From UBA5972 sp964600965 (GTDB lineage: Bacteria > Pseudomonadota > Alphaproteobacteria > Rhodobacterales > Rhodobacteraceae), in assembly GCA_964600965.1 (NCBI GenBank), contig CAZRLO010000098.1, forward strand, positions 1 to 10,211: a stretch of 10,211 bases of DNA, written 5' to 3'. How positions within the stretch are numbered: position 1 is the first letter of the stretch; each line of letters starts with the position of its first letter. Of the stretch, positions 1 to 5,799 are shown piece after piece. Position numbers and translations under genes: made by a program. The notes beneath the pieces are model-generated. The model saw only the letters and a program-made list of their open reading frames with translations. It was not told the DNA's origin and did no database searches.

Positions 1-232
1 GCGCCGGACAGATCGCCTCGCACAGCTTGCAGGCGATGCAGCGTTCCTCGCCGTTGGGATAGCGTCTGAGCGCGTGCTCGCCGCGAAAGCGCGGGCTTAG
101 CGGGCCTTTTTCGTGCGGGTAGTTCAGCGTCGCCTTGGGGCGGAAGAAATACTTGAGGCCCAGACGAAAACCGCCGATGAAATCCTGCAAAAGCAGGTAT
201 TTGGTGGCGCGGGTCCAGTCGATTTGGGTCAT
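1..232 (-). CDS. nuoI: NADH-quinone oxidoreductase subunit I (NuoI), N-terminal part
   Basis: This is the start of NuoI, the ferredoxin-like subunit with two 4Fe-4S clusters (N6a, N6b) that passes electrons from the NADH arm of complex I to the quinone site next to NuoH. The first 77 codons are in the window and the gene continues past the left edge. Seen directly: the N-terminus MTQIDWTRATKYLLLQDF, the family-typical stretch FFRPKATLNYPHEKGP at about residues 29-44, then ERCIACKLCEAICPA with the first cluster ligand set C65, C68, C71 and C75. The second CxxCxxCxxxC set lies outside the window. The ATG at 232 is preceded by GGGTGAG seven bases upstream, a usable ribosome binding site. The start overlaps, as ATGA, the stop of a possible small ORF that fills the gap to nuoH. 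Confidence 0.96.
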   Translation of the reverse strand, partial: MTQIDWTRATKYLLLQDFIGGFRLGLKYFFRPKATLNYPHEKGPLSPRFRGEHALRRYPNGEERCIACKLCEAICPA

Positions 233-342
233 GGCGTCTCACCCAATTTTTCGTCGCAATGGTTAGCAATATTCTCCGACCGGGACGCTTGCGGCCCGGT
301 CAGCGCCCGACCTCGCACTTCTGAGAAATACGCCAAATCCAT
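229..342 (-). CDS. Possible 37-residue ORF bridging nuoH and nuoI
   Basis: A small frame starting MDLAYFSEVRGRAL and ending EKLGETP fills the whole gap between nuoH and nuoI. Its ATG lies a few bases after the nuoH stop, with a GGGGGGAT stretch about eight bases upstream, and its TGA overlaps the nuoI ATG as ATGA, the geometry of translational coupling. Against it: it is very short, mostly hydrophilic, matches no family I recognise, and only about 56 % of third codon positions are G or C, lower than I would expect for genes of this GC-rich operon. It has no evident signal peptide or membrane segment. It may be a real small protein, a coupling leader for nuoI, or spacer sequence with a chance frame. 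Confidence 0.3.
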   Translation of the reverse strand: MDLAYFSEVRGRALTGPQASRSENIANHCDEKLGETP

Positions 343-346
343 CACC

Positions 347-1387
347 CTATCCCCCCACAACCCAGCGCGCATAAGCGCCACCAAACAGGCCGTACTGCGC
401 CGCAAACGCCACCAGCACCACCCAGCCAAGGCTCATCGGCAGGAACACTTTCCAGCCGATCCGCATCAACTGGTCATAGCGGTATCTTGGCGTGATTGCC
501 TTCACCATCGAGAAGATGAAGAAAAAGAACGCCATTTTCGCCACCATCCAGTGCACCCCATCGGGCAGGAATGGCACCGGCGACAACCAGCCGCCGAAAA
601 ACAACAGCGTGATCAGGGCGCACATCAGTACGACGGCCAGAAGCTCGCCGATCATGTACAACAGAAACGGGGTTGACGAATATTCCACCTGATAGCCTGC
701 CACCAGTTCGCTTTCGGCTTCGGGCAGATCAAACGGCGGGCGGTTGGTTTCCGCCAGCGCCGAAATCAGGAACAAAAATACCATCGGAAAATGCGGCAGC
801 CAGTACCAGTTCAGAAAGCCCAGATCGCCGTCCTGTGCGCGCACGATTTCCGTCAGGTTCAACGAGCCGGTGGAAATCAGCACGCCGACGATGATGAATC
901 CGATTGAAACCTCGTAGGAAATCATCTGCGCCGCCGAGCGCAGCGACCCCAGAAACGGGTATTTCGAGTTCGAGGCCCAACCACCCATGATCACGCCGTA
1001 AACCTCAAGCGAACCGATGGCAAAAAGATAGAGAATCCCGACATTGAGGTTGGCAATCACCCAGCCATCGGCCCAGGGGATCACCGCCCATGAAATCACC
1101 GCCAGCACGAAGGCGATCATCGGGGCCAGGAAATAGACGCCCTTGTCGGCACCGGCGGGCACCACCACCTCTTTGACGATATATTTGATGAAGTCGGCAA
1201 AGCTCTGCAACAGGCCGAAAACGCCGACGACGTTGGGGCCCTTGCGCATTTGCACCGCGGCCCAGATCTTGCGGTCGGCATACATCAGGAACGCGAGCGA
1301 GACCAACAGCAGCACCGTGACCAGCAGGCATTGCGCGAGGATGTAAAGGAAAATCCCCAGATTGGTTTCAAAGAAAAACTCGGCCAT
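347..1387 (-). CDS. nuoH: NADH-quinone oxidoreductase subunit H (NuoH)
   Basis: NuoH (ND1/Nqo8 family) is the membrane subunit at the junction of the two complex I arms. It forms much of the quinone chamber and the entry to the proton path. The 346-residue length fits the family and it is rich in hydrophobic helices throughout. Recognisable blocks: ADRKIWAAVQMRKGPNVVG at residues 37-55, the loop GSLRSAAQMISYEV at about 147-160, and ALAETNRPPFDLPEAESE at about 210-227, the conserved acidic loop facing the quinone cavity, followed by GYQVEYSS. The C-terminal part has TPRYRYDQLMRIGWK. The first block has ADRK where many homologues have ERK, a conservative change. The ATG at 1387 has GGGGA a few bases upstream and lies 12 bases after the preceding gene, so co-transcription and coupling are likely. 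Confidence 0.97.
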   Translation of the reverse strand: MAEFFFETNLGIFLYILAQCLLVTVLLLVSLAFLMYADRKIWAAVQMRKGPNVVGVFGLLQSFADFIKYIVKEVVVPAGADKGVYFLAPMIAFVLAVISWAVIPWADGWVIANLNVGILYLFAIGSLEVYGVIMGGWASNSKYPFLGSLRSAAQMISYEVSIGFIIVGVLISTGSLNLTEIVRAQDGDLGFLNWYWLPHFPMVFLFLISALAETNRPPFDLPEAESELVAGYQVEYSSTPFLLYMIGELLAVVLMCALITLLFFGGWLSPVPFLPDGVHWMVAKMAFFFFIFSMVKAITPRYRYDQLMRIGWKVFLPMSLGWVVLVAFAAQYGLFGGAYARWVVGG

Positions 1388-1399
1388 TCATCCCCGTCC

Positions 1400-1819
1400 C
1401 TAAACCGTCGGAATTCCGTCATCCCGGCAATTGGCGACCACCACTTCGGCGTCCAGTGTCAGCACGCCGGCGGGCAGGGCCGCTGATACGGTATAAACCG
1501 CATCTCCGCGCCAGATACCATCGCTTTCTTCGACCTTAGTGCGCACATGCCGCGCGAATCCATAGCCCCGGATCAGCGCATATCGCGCCGCCGCGCATTT
1601 GGCGTAATCGGCGACGTCGGCCTTGGAGCGCGCGCCCTTCATGGTGACGATGAATCCGACCAGATCGTCGTCCAGCAGGCGGGTGTCGATATGGAGATAG
1701 ACCGGGGAAAACGGCGCGGCGCTGTCGGGCACCATTTCGCTGGCGGACTGACAGGTTCCCAAACCTGCGGTCACCGCCAGCATGGTTCCCGCCTTGGTCG
1801 CCAAGGCCCCCAGCGCCAT
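1400..1819 (-). CDS. Small exported or lipoprotein-like protein between nuoG and nuoH (URF)
   Basis: A 139-residue protein of unknown function. The N-terminus has a lysine (K9) followed by a hydrophobic run ending in GLGTC (C23), which resembles a lipoprotein signal with an imperfect lipobox (LGTC; threonine before the cysteine is unusual) or a Sec signal peptide. An alternative start at M13 would leave a very short signal. The mature part has two cysteines (C75 in DYAKCAAARY, C131 in VVANCRDDG near the C-terminus) that could pair in the periplasm, and a conserved-looking block RYALIRGYGFARHVRTK followed by GDAVYTVSAALP. It starts two bases after the nuoG stop and ends 12 bases before nuoH, so it is embedded in the operon. 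URFs at this place are known from nuo loci of related bacteria; a role in complex I is not established. Confidence 0.85.
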   Translation of the reverse strand: MALGALATKAGTMLAVTAGLGTCQSASEMVPDSAAPFSPVYLHIDTRLLDDDLVGFIVTMKGARSKADVADYAKCAAARYALIRGYGFARHVRTKVEESDGIWRGDAVYTVSAALPAGVLTLDAEVVVANCRDDGIPTV

Positions 1820-1821
1820 GC

Positions 1822-3837
1822 TTATTCCGCCGCAATCGGCCGGGCACGGCCCGCCGCCAGCGCCGCCAGTTCGGCCATGACTTCGGACGCCCGCGCAATG
1901 GGATTGGTCAGATAATATTCGCCCGTCGCGTTCCTGATCGCACCGGGTTCAAGCCTGCCCTCCGCGATCGCCTGCCAGTCGTTTTTCGCAACCTCGTCAA
2001 CCGCGCCCAGATGCGGGTGGGCATCCGTCAGTGCGCGGCGCAAAGCCGCCAGCGTATCAAACGGCAGGGTCGCGCCCAAATCGGCGGAAAGCGCGCGCAG
2101 GATCGCCCAGTTTTCCTTGGCTTCGCCGGGCGCGAAGCCCGCGCGCATCGCCAGTTGCACCCGCCCCTCGGTATTGACGAACAGACCGTTTTCCTCGGTC
2201 CAGGCGGCACCCGGAAGGATGATGTCGGCCCGGTGCGCGCCCCGGTCGCCATGACTGCCCTGATAGATCACAAATGGACCCGGTTCGATGTCAACCGCAT
2301 CGGCGCCCAGATTGTAAACGACCTCGGCCCCCTTCAGCGCGGCGTCGACCCCACCTTCGGTGACACATTCCACGTCCAGCGCACCCACGCGCGAAGCGGC
2401 ATCATGCAGGACCATGAAACCCGATTTGGTGATCTCGGCCAGTTTCATCGCCGCGGCCAGAACCGCCGCCCCATCGTCGCGCCTCAAGGCACCCTGACCG
2501 ATGATGATCACCGAGGATTTTTCATGCATCGCCGAATGATCGCGGGTCAGCAGATCGCCCAGCGCCTGTGCATCAGCCCCGAGATCCGTGGTTTCATAGG
2601 TCAGGTCGGCCTTTTCGCCCAAAACCCCGACCAGCGCCCCCGCCAGCCAGGCCTTGCGGATACGGGCATTCAGAACAGGTGCCTCGTCGCGCGGGTTGGT
2701 CCCGATCAGCATGATCGCTTCGGCGGTGTCGATATCCTCGATCCGCGCGGTGCCAACATAGGCCGAACGGTTGCCCGCAGGCAGTTTTGCGCCATCGGTG
2801 CGGCATTCGACCGCACCGCCCTGCCCTTGGATCAGCAGCCTGAGGGCATGTGCCGCCTCGACCGGAACCAGATCGCCGATCAGCCCCACGACCTTTTTGC
2901 CCTGCATCGCCGATGCCGCCGCTTTCAACGCTTCGGGCCATGTCGCCGGTTGCAGCTTGCCATCGACCCGCACATATGGCCGGTCCAGCCGCTGTCGGCG
3001 CAGACCGTCCCAGACAAACCGGGCCTTGTCGGAAATCCATTCCTCGTTCACGCCGTCATGGTTGCGCGGCAGGATGCGCATGACTTCGCGCCCCTTGGTG
3101 TCAACGCGGATATTGCTGCCCAGCGCGTCCATCACGTCGATGGTTTCGGTCTTTTTCAGCTCCCACGGGCGCGCCGTAAACGCATAGGGTTTGCTGGTCA
3201 GCGCACCCACAGGACACAGATCGATGATGTTGCCCTGCAGATTGCTGTCCAGCGTCTGGTTCAGATAGGACGTGATCTCGGCATCCTCGCCGCGCCCGGT
3301 CTGGCCCATTTGGGTAATGCCCGCGACCTCGCTGGTGAAGCGCACGCAGCGGGTGCACGAGATACACCGCGTCATCTGGGTCGACACCAGGGGGCCGAGG
3401 TCAAGGTCATCGACAGCGCGCTTGGCCTCGGTAAAACGGGAAAAATCGACGCCATAGGCCATCGCCTGATCCTGCAAATCGCACTCGCCGCCCTGATCGC
3501 AGATCGGGCAATCCAGCGGATGGTTGATCAGCAGGAATTCCATCACGCCTTCGCGCGCTTTCTTGACCATGGCCGAGTTGGTCTTGACAACCGGCGGCTG
3601 TCCCTCGGGGCCGGGTCTGAGGTCGCGGACCTGCATCGCGCAGCTTGCGGTGGGTTTGGGCGGGCCACCCACGACCTCGACCAGACACATCCGGCAATTG
3701 CCGGCAATCGTCAGGCGTTCATGATAGCAAAACCGCGGCACTTCGATGCCCGCCACTTCGCAGGCCTGCAAAAGCGTCATTGCGGGATCCACCTCGACCT
3801 CTTCGTCGTCGATGATGATGGTGCGCAGATCGGTCAT
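1822..3837 (-). CDS. nuoG: NADH-quinone oxidoreductase subunit G (NuoG)
   Basis: NuoG (75-kDa/Nqo3 family) carries the electron wire of the NADH-oxidising arm. At 671 residues it matches the alphaproteobacterial and mitochondrial form and lacks the long C-terminus of the enterobacterial one. Seen in order: a 2Fe-2S ferredoxin domain with C37, C48, C51 and C66 (N1b); the segment HPLDCPICDQGGECDLQD with H106, C110, C113 and C119 (N5); CISCTRCVRF with C158, C161, C164 and a partner C208 in DLCPVG (N4); then a molybdopterin-oxidoreductase-like domain to the end. I see no extra CxxCxxxC ligand set for the N7 cluster. The start is the ATG at 3837 (MTDLRTIIID) with AGGA nine bases upstream. The frame stays open 36 codons further, into the upstream gene, but that part looks nothing like NuoG. 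Confidence 0.97.
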   Translation of the reverse strand: MTDLRTIIIDDEEVEVDPAMTLLQACEVAGIEVPRFCYHERLTIAGNCRMCLVEVVGGPPKPTASCAMQVRDLRPGPEGQPPVVKTNSAMVKKAREGVMEFLLINHPLDCPICDQGGECDLQDQAMAYGVDFSRFTEAKRAVDDLDLGPLVSTQMTRCISCTRCVRFTSEVAGITQMGQTGRGEDAEITSYLNQTLDSNLQGNIIDLCPVGALTSKPYAFTARPWELKKTETIDVMDALGSNIRVDTKGREVMRILPRNHDGVNEEWISDKARFVWDGLRRQRLDRPYVRVDGKLQPATWPEALKAAASAMQGKKVVGLIGDLVPVEAAHALRLLIQGQGGAVECRTDGAKLPAGNRSAYVGTARIEDIDTAEAIMLIGTNPRDEAPVLNARIRKAWLAGALVGVLGEKADLTYETTDLGADAQALGDLLTRDHSAMHEKSSVIIIGQGALRRDDGAAVLAAAMKLAEITKSGFMVLHDAASRVGALDVECVTEGGVDAALKGAEVVYNLGADAVDIEPGPFVIYQGSHGDRGAHRADIILPGAAWTEENGLFVNTEGRVQLAMRAGFAPGEAKENWAILRALSADLGATLPFDTLAALRRALTDAHPHLGAVDEVAKNDWQAIAEGRLEPGAIRNATGEYYLTNPIARASEVMAELAALAAGRARPIAAE

Positions 3838-3853
3838 GGGATTCGTTCCTGTG

Positions 3854-4315
3854 TCACTGCCGGCCCGGGCCGTCCCAGCCAAAGGCGCGTTCGCTGGGTC
3901 CGTATTGCCGCAAATCGTCAAGACGCGCCAGTGCTTCCCGCACATTGGGGTGCGAGTTTTCGGCGCACGGCCAGATCACAAGCTGGGGCGATGCCGATTT
4001 TTCGAACCATTCCGCCGCGCGAGTCAGATAAGTGCCGTGCACCGTATCAAACGTATACGATCGCAGGCTTTCCAGATCACGCCACACCGAAACCGTGGCG
4101 CTGGTGCGCGGATCGAATCCGGCAGCCGCAAGGCCCCGGGCGATTTCGGCATCATCGATGCGCCGGACAAATCCGCGCGCGGTGTCTGCCAGCGCGAAAA
4201 CCTGGTCGAGCGCGCCGACAAAACCCGCCATGCGCGGATCCTCTGCCGGCCACCGCATGCGGCCGAAATTGAATTGGGCGATATGGTCGTTCGCAGCCGC
4301 CACTTCGCAAACCAT
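3854..4315 (-). CDS. DUF3291 domain protein, second copy
   Basis: A 153-residue soluble protein of the DUF3291 family, which belongs to the dimeric alpha/beta-barrel fold shared with antibiotic-biosynthesis-monooxygenase-like proteins. No catalytic function is established. Shared with the other DUF3291 protein at 4881-5381: the N-terminal pattern AxxNxGRxxxPxxDPRxAxF, a GFV strand near residue 48, the VSVW strand near 75, the TVHG motif near 92 followed by AEWF, and the C-terminal EALxRL...AFGW. It lacks the GSGEPGTGNTENN insert of its paralogue and is otherwise strongly diverged. The ATG at 4315 has only a weak ribosome binding site (CCGGG immediately upstream), nine bases after the stop of the DUF5333-like gene, so translation may depend on coupling. 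It ends 16 bases before nuoG. Confidence 0.85.
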   Translation of the reverse strand: MVCEVAAANDHIAQFNFGRMRWPAEDPRMAGFVGALDQVFALADTARGFVRRIDDAEIARGLAAAGFDPRTSATVSVWRDLESLRSYTFDTVHGTYLTRAAEWFEKSASPQLVIWPCAENSHPNVREALARLDDLRQYGPSERAFGWDGPGRQ

Positions 4316-4324
4316 CCCGGCAAA

Positions 4325-4750
4325 TCAGTCGATCCTGAGAAGTTTACCGATCGGGCTTGCATTTTCAATCTCGACCTCGCCCAGCGCGCAATAGCCGGTG
4401 ACCTCTTCGCGGTCGACGCCGTTTTCATCCAGGAACGCATAGGTCGCCTGGCGCAACCGTTCCTGTTCCGCCTTGTCCTTGGTGTAGGTCGTAATTTCGT
4501 CGTGGGTATATCCCAGCCCCTTGGCAAATCGGTAAATGTTCAACATCCGCAGTTTCGCCTTGAGCTCGCGCGCGGAAATGGTTTCGCATTTGTCTCGGAT
4601 TTCATGGGCGATCGCGACGTTCAGAAGACGGGCGAACACATCTTCGTTTTCGCTGAGATCGGCAATCGCGTGGCCGGGGACCGCGCCGAGGGCAGCCACG
4701 GCGATTGCCAGCGTCGTCGTGCGGGCGGGGTGGGGAAAAAGGGGAATCAT
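4325..4750 (-). CDS. Exported DUF5333-like protein
   Basis: A protein of about 141 residues with a clear Sec signal: MIPLFPHPARTTTLAIAVAA followed by a small-residue stretch ending GHA, giving likely cleavage near residue 27-29. The mature protein is mostly helical and charged, with blocks IAHEIRDKCETISARELK, KGLGYTHDEITTYTKDKAE and YAFLDENGVDREEVTGYCALG. Its two mature cysteines (in RDKC and GYCALG) could form a disulphide. The pattern fits DUF5333, a family I associate with Rhodobacterales nuo clusters; that label is from memory and not searched. The start is uncertain: the ATG at 4750 gives a normal signal peptide and has CGAGA a few bases upstream; an ATG at 4765 adds five residues without a ribosome binding site; a TTG at 4813 is unlikely. 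Function unknown. It probably acts in the periplasm, on the opposite side of the membrane from the complex I peripheral arm. Confidence 0.82.
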   Translation of the reverse strand: MIPLFPHPARTTTLAIAVAALGAVPGHAIADLSENEDVFARLLNVAIAHEIRDKCETISARELKAKLRMLNIYRFAKGLGYTHDEITTYTKDKAEQERLRQATYAFLDENGVDREEVTGYCALGEVEIENASPIGKLLRID

Positions 4751-4880
4751 CTCAAGTCTCGTCATTCGGGGTTGGTGCCCGTGCAAAAAGGGCAATCGCG
4801 GGCTGTTATGCAATAACCATACCGCTCAGGCGGCGCATTCCTGCCCGAAATCGCCGGGATCCCCGATCAATCCCCCGGAT

Positions 4881-5381
4881 TCAGGCTGCATTGTTTCGGC
4901 AACGCTGTGTTTGCCAGTCGGTCCCCGTCTTGAGATGCCCCCAGCCAAATGCCGCGTCGGTATCGCCGGAACGCCGGCGCTGTTCCAGCCGGTCCAGCGC
5001 TTCGGCCAGCGTCGGACGGTGCCCGGCCGGCACCCACCACATGACGAAATGCTTTTCGGTCAAAACTTTGAACCACGCGGTGCGGCGCTCATAGAATTGA
5101 CCGTGGACGGTGTTCCAGACAAATTCGCCAAGGCTGTCGGCATTTTCCCACACGGTCAGATTCGCCACCATCTGCGCGTCGCCGCCGACGTTGTTTTCGG
5201 TATTGCCCGTGCCCGGTTCGCCCGAGCCTTCCATCATCCACACAAACCCCGGCATCCGCTTGCCAAGGCCGTTGATGCGGTCAAGATTGTCCATGAATTC
5301 CGCGACGCGCGGATCATCCGTCGGGGCGATCAGACGGCCGATGTTGAGTTCGGCGAGGTGGTGGCCGGGTTTGGTGGTCAT
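4881..5381 (-). CDS. DUF3291 domain protein, first copy
   Basis: A 166-residue soluble protein with the DUF3291 layout: LAELNIGRLIAPTDDPRVAEF at about residues 10-30, GFVWMMEG near 46-53, a Gly/Asn-rich insert (GSGEPGTGNTENN), the strand VANLTVW near 73, TVHGQFYERR near 91-100, AWFK, the strand VMWWVPAGHRPTLAEAL, and AFGWGHLK near the C-terminus. The family adopts a ferredoxin-like dimeric barrel; substrate and reaction are unknown. The start at 5381 (MTTKPGHHLAEL) was chosen because AGGATAATATCC places AGGA nine bases upstream. An in-frame upstream extension to 5417 carries no family similarity. It is the first gene after the insertion-remnant gap, with 130 bases between it and the next start. 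Its C-terminus, about 15 residues after AFGWGH (WQTQRCRNNAA), is longer than that of its paralogue. Confidence 0.88.
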   Translation of the reverse strand: MTTKPGHHLAELNIGRLIAPTDDPRVAEFMDNLDRINGLGKRMPGFVWMMEGSGEPGTGNTENNVGGDAQMVANLTVWENADSLGEFVWNTVHGQFYERRTAWFKVLTEKHFVMWWVPAGHRPTLAEALDRLEQRRRSGDTDAAFGWGHLKTGTDWQTQRCRNNAA

Positions 5382-5799
5382 GGATATTATCCTACCATTT
5401 TCGCGACAATACACCACTCTACTGTGGGCGAAAGCCGGGCGAGTGCCTGCCCGTGGGGTGGCGTTGTTACGCCGGAGAAAGCCACTTTATCTCAAGGTCT
5501 CCGAAAACGTCTCAGGCGTGGCGTCCGGCTGCCAAGCGCCAGCCCGGGAGGACGGGCAGGCGTTCGCCCGGCGCCTGTGGCGCTGTTCGGGCGAAGTGGG
5601 GTCGCAAATCCCTTGCGAAAGCACAAACTGCGCGCGCCATTGTTCCACCTGACGCGAAAGCTGCGCACGCTTTGAAAAGGTAAACGATCTCGCGGAACTT
5701 GGCCTCGGAAAGTCCGGCGATTTTGGCCTGGCGATAATTGCGTTGCTTCATGGGCTTGAACCTACTCCAGGGCTCCTATCAAGGCACGACCCCGGCGAA
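5382..5799. other. Long intercistronic gap with hairpins and IS remnant
   Basis: This stretch of about 420 bases separates nuoF from the downstream half of the operon and is the longest gap between confident genes. It contains the transposase remnant at 5674-5751, a perfect 6-bp hairpin TCGCAA-ATCCC-TTGCGA at 5602-5618, a 5-bp hairpin CGGGC-GAGTGCCT-GCCCG at 5436-5453, and several imperfect GC-rich inverted repeats between about 5535 and 5590. None is followed by a T run on the minus strand, so I do not call a terminator. No convincing sigma70-type promoter was found: TTGTCG and TAATAT near 5390-5410 are only 14 bases apart and overlap the ribosome binding site. Apart from the remnant I see no coding sequence. 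Confidence 0.6.
5512..5751 (-). pseudogene. IS1595-like transposase N-terminal remnant
   Basis: The first 26 residues of this frame (5751-5674) read MKQRNYRQAKIAGLSEAKFREIVYLF; the SEAKFREIVxLF motif is what I recognise as the N-terminal zinc-ribbon/HTH entry region of IS1595-family transposases of alphaproteobacteria. After residue 26 the similarity stops abruptly. The expected continuation (a helix-turn-helix and then a DDE-type domain with a WRGY-like motif) is absent, and the remaining frame is Arg/Ala/Pro-rich sequence that resembles no transposase. No DDE-domain remnant is visible in any minus-strand frame down to 5382. I therefore read it as a decayed, internally deleted insertion, possibly a MITE-like derivative, between nuoF and the first DUF3291 gene. 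I could not identify terminal inverted repeats or a target duplication with confidence. The family call rests on a short motif. Confidence 0.55.

Noticed and set aside
3838..3945. A 36-residue N-terminal extension of NuoG
   Set aside because: It overlaps the end of the DUF3291 gene and has no NuoG character; the ATG at 3837 has AGGA at proper spacing and starts the ferredoxin domain normally.
2011..4272. A 753-codon plus-strand open frame opposite nuoG and the DUF3291 gene
   Set aside because: It mirrors nuoG on the complementary strand; long antisense frames arise from biased codon use in GC-rich genes. The translation has no recognisable domain and is rich in His, Arg and Gln.
3746..4816. 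A 356-codon plus-strand frame opposite the DUF3291 and DUF5333-like genes
   Set aside because: It spans several well-supported minus-strand genes and their gaps, with no domain or credible ribosome binding site.
4805..4833. Small palindromes GTTAT-GCA-ATAAC and CCGC-TCAG-GCGG in the gap upstream of the DUF5333-like gene
   Set aside because: Stems of four and five base pairs are expected by chance; no operator family or repeat was recognised.
5602..5618. A perfect hairpin as a rho-independent terminator after nuoF
   Set aside because: The 6-bp stem has no T run on the minus strand and lies about 180 bases after the nuoF stop.
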